From an uncultured Methanobrevibacter sp. (GTDB taxonomy: Archaea; Methanobacteriota; Methanobacteria; Methanobacteriales; Methanobacteriaceae), in NCBI RefSeq assembly GCF_902770715.1, contig NZ_CACXTS010000012.1:62441-126440 (forward strand): a stretch of 64,000 nt of DNA. The letters are read 5' to 3'. Numbering within the stretch: position 1 is the stretch's first letter; each line of letters starts with the position of its first letter. The notes below the pieces were generated by a model, which ran no database searches, was not told the DNA's origin, and saw only the letters and a list, made by a program, of their open reading frames with translations. Position numbers and translations under genes: made by a program. Of this stretch, positions 61,671-64,000 are shown piece after piece.

Positions 61671-62759
61671 ATGACTAATGATAATTATACTGGCGTTACA
61701 ACCGGTACAATAGCTACTGCTTGTTCGCTGGCTGCTTTGGATGCAATTTTGGATACTCCTGACATTGTATGCGTTAAAGTCGAAACCCCTAAGAAAGTAT
61801 TGGATATTATCATTGATGAATGTAAATTGATATCTTCTTTTAAGGCATGTGCCGTAGCTCATAAGAATCCATATAATGATCCGGATGTCACTGTGGATTT
61901 GGCGATTATTTCCACTGTTGAGCTATTCGATAAAACAGATGAAGAGGATAATATCATAATTACAGGCGGTGAAGGAGTAGGAATAATTACAAAACCCGGC
62001 CTTCAAATACCTGTGGGGGATTATGCTATAAATCCAGGCCCACGCCGTATGATTGTCAAGAATCTGTCTGATAAGATTCCTGATGGAAAAGTTGCCAAAG
62101 TAACCATTTCCATTCCTGAAGGAAAAGACATAGCTAAGAAAACCATGAATCCCAAATTGGGCATAATTGGAGGAATATCTGTTCTTGGAACTACTGGAAT
62201 AGCAAGGTCCATGTCAAGTGATGCCTATAAAAATTCCATTGTCACTCAACTTGATGTTGCAATCGCTTCAGGTATTGAAGATTTGGTTTTTGTCCCTGGA
62301 AATATCGGTGAAAAATTAGCATTAAATGATTTGGACGTCACTAAAGAACAGATTGTTCAAACAGGTAATTTCGCAGGTTTCATGTTTGAGGAAGCCGAAA
62401 AGAGGGGAATTACCAAATTCACTTACTTTGGGCATATGGGCAAGCTGATTAAGGTTGCCGGCGGAATATTCGATACTAAACATGCCGTTGCAGATGGAAG
62501 GCGTGAAATAATGGTTACCCATGCGGCGTTGTGCGGTGCGGATAGGGTTCATCTTCAAAGGCTATTTGATTCCAAAACAACCGATGATATGATGGATATT
62601 TTAAATGAAATCGGTATTTCTGTTGAGGTTTCAAACAGCATTGCGCAGGCTATTCGAGATAGATGCAAGCAGCGTTTTGATTTGGATTTGAATGTTATCC
62701 TGGTGGATATGGAAGGCAATTATTTAAACGATAATATGGAAATTAGCAACAATAAATAA
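61671..62759 (+). CDS. cbiD: Cobalt-precorrin-5B C1-methyltransferase CbiD
   Basis: A 362-residue enzyme of anaerobic cobalamin synthesis that methylates C1 of the corrin ring. Hallmarks: YTGVTTGTIATACSLAAL at the N-terminus, GGEGVGIITKPGLQIPVGD and GTTGIARSMS. It is the only corrin-ring gene in the window. No clear ribosome site; it may be translated from a transcript starting in the T-rich gap after the thioredoxin gene. Confidence 0.93.
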   Translation: MTNDNYTGVTTGTIATACSLAALDAILDTPDIVCVKVETPKKVLDIIIDECKLISSFKACAVAHKNPYNDPDVTVDLAIISTVELFDKTDEEDNIIITGGEGVGIITKPGLQIPVGDYAINPGPRRMIVKNLSDKIPDGKVAKVTISIPEGKDIAKKTMNPKLGIIGGISVLGTTGIARSMSSDAYKNSIVTQLDVAIASGIEDLVFVPGNIGEKLALNDLDVTKEQIVQTGNFAGFMFEEAEKRGITKFTYFGHMGKLIKVAGGIFDTKHAVADGRREIMVTHAALCGADRVHLQRLFDSKTTDDMMDILNEIGISVEVSNSIAQAIRDRCKQRFDLDLNVILVDMEGNYLNDNMEISNNK

Positions 62760-62801
62760 TTTCAGCATTTGACCATTATTAATGAAATCCTTTTTTTTGC
62801 T

Positions 62802-63647
62802 TTATTGTTGCTCACTGTTGCTGTATTCAAGTAGTCTTCCAACATGACGAGTTTCAAAGAACATATCTTTTTTAGCCATGATTATAATAATTGTAACTAC
62901 TGTTATTACTATTGTCTCCAGGCACTTTGTCTCCGGAGTTAGTGCTATTTTCTCCTGCATGAAATTGACGAAGAAATGGAATATCATGCAAGCCAATATC
63001 GAACGGTCGCTTTCAAGATAGACCCATGTTATGACAAATCCCATAGGGATTCCGCTCACAAAAAAGTTAATCACATAAAGAGGATTCACCATAAGTCCTG
63101 CCTGATAGGTTCCTTGAATGAAGATTAAAGGAAAATGCCAGAAGGACCATAGCACTCCAAAAATCATGGATTCCCAAAACCAGTTCATATAGTTACCAAT
63201 TGAATCCTCACAGTATCCTTTCCATCCAACCTCTTCAATTATCGATGCAATCGTAATGGTAATAAACGCTCCAGCTATTCCGACACCTGTAAAGGAAAAG
63301 CTTTCAGTAAAGGAAAACTGGTTAAGTGACTGTCCAAAGGGTAGCGACAACATAATGGAACAGACTATTACTATTGCAAATACAATCACGGCCCAAACTA
63401 CATTTATCCATTTTACTTTGTAAAAGCCGATGATTTTATTTTTAAAGTCTTGCTTAAGAGCATCTGACCCGGATGCCATAATGAAAACTGTAGATACAAT
63501 AGCCGGAGCCATAAGGCCTATCAACATGAGTAATGGACTGATGCTTTCCGGTAAAAAGATTGCCGGAATCCAAAATATCCAGGTAAAAACATATGCCAGA
63601 GCAAAAAATAGAACTGGTTTATATTTGTAGTTTCCGGTATTGTTCAC
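62802..63647 (-). CDS. CPBP-family intramembrane metalloprotease
   Basis: A 281-residue membrane protein with about eight helices and the CPBP (Abi) motif EEVGWKGY (residues ~141-148), then FxxxH-like WSFWHFPLIF and the later HFFVNF. The family includes CAAX-type prenyl proteases and bacteriocin self-immunity proteins; function here unknown. GTG start at 63647 overlaps the TetR gene stop (GTGA) with GGAGGCGGT upstream, so it is coupled to that regulator. Confidence 0.85.
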   Translation of the reverse strand: MNNTGNYKYKPVLFFALAYVFTWIFWIPAIFLPESISPLLMLIGLMAPAIVSTVFIMASGSDALKQDFKNKIIGFYKVKWINVVWAVIVFAIVIVCSIMLSLPFGQSLNQFSFTESFSFTGVGIAGAFITITIASIIEEVGWKGYCEDSIGNYMNWFWESMIFGVLWSFWHFPLIFIQGTYQAGLMVNPLYVINFFVSGIPMGFVITWVYLESDRSILACMIFHFFVNFMQEKIALTPETKCLETIVITVVTIIIIMAKKDMFFETRHVGRLLEYSNSEQQ

Positions 63648-64000
63648 TCGACCGCCTCCATATCGCTTTTATCAATCAGGTCGTAAATGAAACTCATTGT
63701 TCCGTTCTCTGCCCCGAGGAGTTTTTCAGTCATGTCTATAAATACGGAAATGTCTTGTTCACTAAATGGACCTTCATTAAACGTACCGTCGCTGATGATA
63801 AGGAGCATCTTAACACGTTCAGGTATATTGTCGCATTCGAAGATGCCTTCCTCCACTCCTTCGTTTATAACTTCGGATAAAAGGGGAGTAATGATATTAA
63901 TCAATTTTTTTCTGACTTTATGGTGCATTAACACGTTTTCCGGCTGGAAAAGTGCATTTTTTATGGGTTGTTCTGCTTCGGTAGGTTTCATTGATGTGAG
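63644..64000 (-). CDS. TetR-family regulator, C-terminal part (runs off window)
   Basis: The frame is open to base 64000, so the DNA-binding N-terminus lies outside. The 115+ residues visible (HHKVRKKLINIITPLLSEVI, then EGVEEGIFECDNIPERVKML) match TetR C-terminal ligand/dimer domains. It lies directly before the CPBP protease gene in one operon and probably regulates it. Confidence 0.7.
   Translation of the reverse strand, partial: LTSMKPTEAEQPIKNALFQPENVLMHHKVRKKLINIITPLLSEVINEGVEEGIFECDNIPERVKMLLIISDGTFNEGPFSEQDISVFIDMTEKLLGAENGTMSFIYDLIDKSDMEAVE

Noticed and set aside
1..64000. CRISPR arrays, insertion sequences, prophage or integrase genes
   Set aside because: No direct-repeat arrays with spacers, no transposase or integrase motifs found on either strand.

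Overview
The window reads as a chromosome segment of a low-GC methanogenic archaeon of the order Methanobacteriales, most likely Methanobrevibacter (inference from gene content and signals; no search was run). Pointers are two methanofuran genes (mfnD, mfnF), a radical-SAM tetraether lipid synthase beside a CDP-archaeol synthase, a homoaconitase-type small subunit (coenzyme B route), cbiD, RibL-type FAD synthetase, an archaeal histone, Elp3, Hel308, NOG1 and several families known mainly from methanogens (DUF447, DUF2098, DUF2124, HVO_0476 zinc finger). Promoters are archaeal (TTTAAATA or TTTATATA boxes) and most starts follow a GGTGAT or GGAG ribosome site; a few genes look leaderless.

Layout. 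0-4 kb: truncated adenine deaminase, DUF447, SIS-domain sugar-phosphate protein, Hsp20. 4-9.2 kb: small surface-polysaccharide set (glycosyltransferase, Wzy-like polymerase, Wzx-like flippase, UDP-sugar dehydrogenase). 9.2-16.9 kb: two tight minus-strand operons (tldD, AMMECR1, nog1, ugd; hisA, ribL, argC, flavodoxin, pyrI) around a GMC-type flavoprotein. 17-22.5 kb: MacB/FtsX-type exporter with one ATPase and two paralogous permeases behind a DtxR-like palindrome. 22.5-28.3 kb: small genes, then an ArsR regulator and a P1B metal ATPase with a very His/Cys-rich N-terminus, controlled from a promoter whose TATA box lies between two copies of one operator. 28.4-29.8 kb: MATE exporter.

29.9-44.3 kb is the most unusual part: a nickel/peptide-type ABC importer island with three substrate-binding proteins, two permease pairs and two ATPase pairs in the order D-E-A-B-C-D-E-A on the minus strand (repeat period 5,286 bp), facing a divergent A-B-C set that has no ATPases, plus two paralogous GNAT acetyltransferases and a QueG-like Fe-S protein. 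The promoters of all three binding-protein genes carry the same element (core AAAAAGTATTAC) as direct repeats exactly 32 bp apart; an inverted pair at the same spacing lies between nikD2 and the first GNAT. Both nikD copies are broken at the same place.

44.9-64 kb: conserved housekeeping and cofactor genes (truA, a DUF89 gene that seems to start at ATT, wecB-mfnD-mfnF, carS and tes, hacB, mtaB, deoC, elp3, hel308, cbiD). Near 55.5-55.9 kb lie a histone gene with an internal frameshifting deletion, an intact tRNA-Val(GAC), and a 32-nt remnant of another tRNA that now forms a terminator-like hairpin. The damaged nikD copies, histone and tRNA all belong to families with close paralogues, so either real small deletions or repeat-related assembly errors must be considered. 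I saw no CRISPR array, insertion sequence or prophage.
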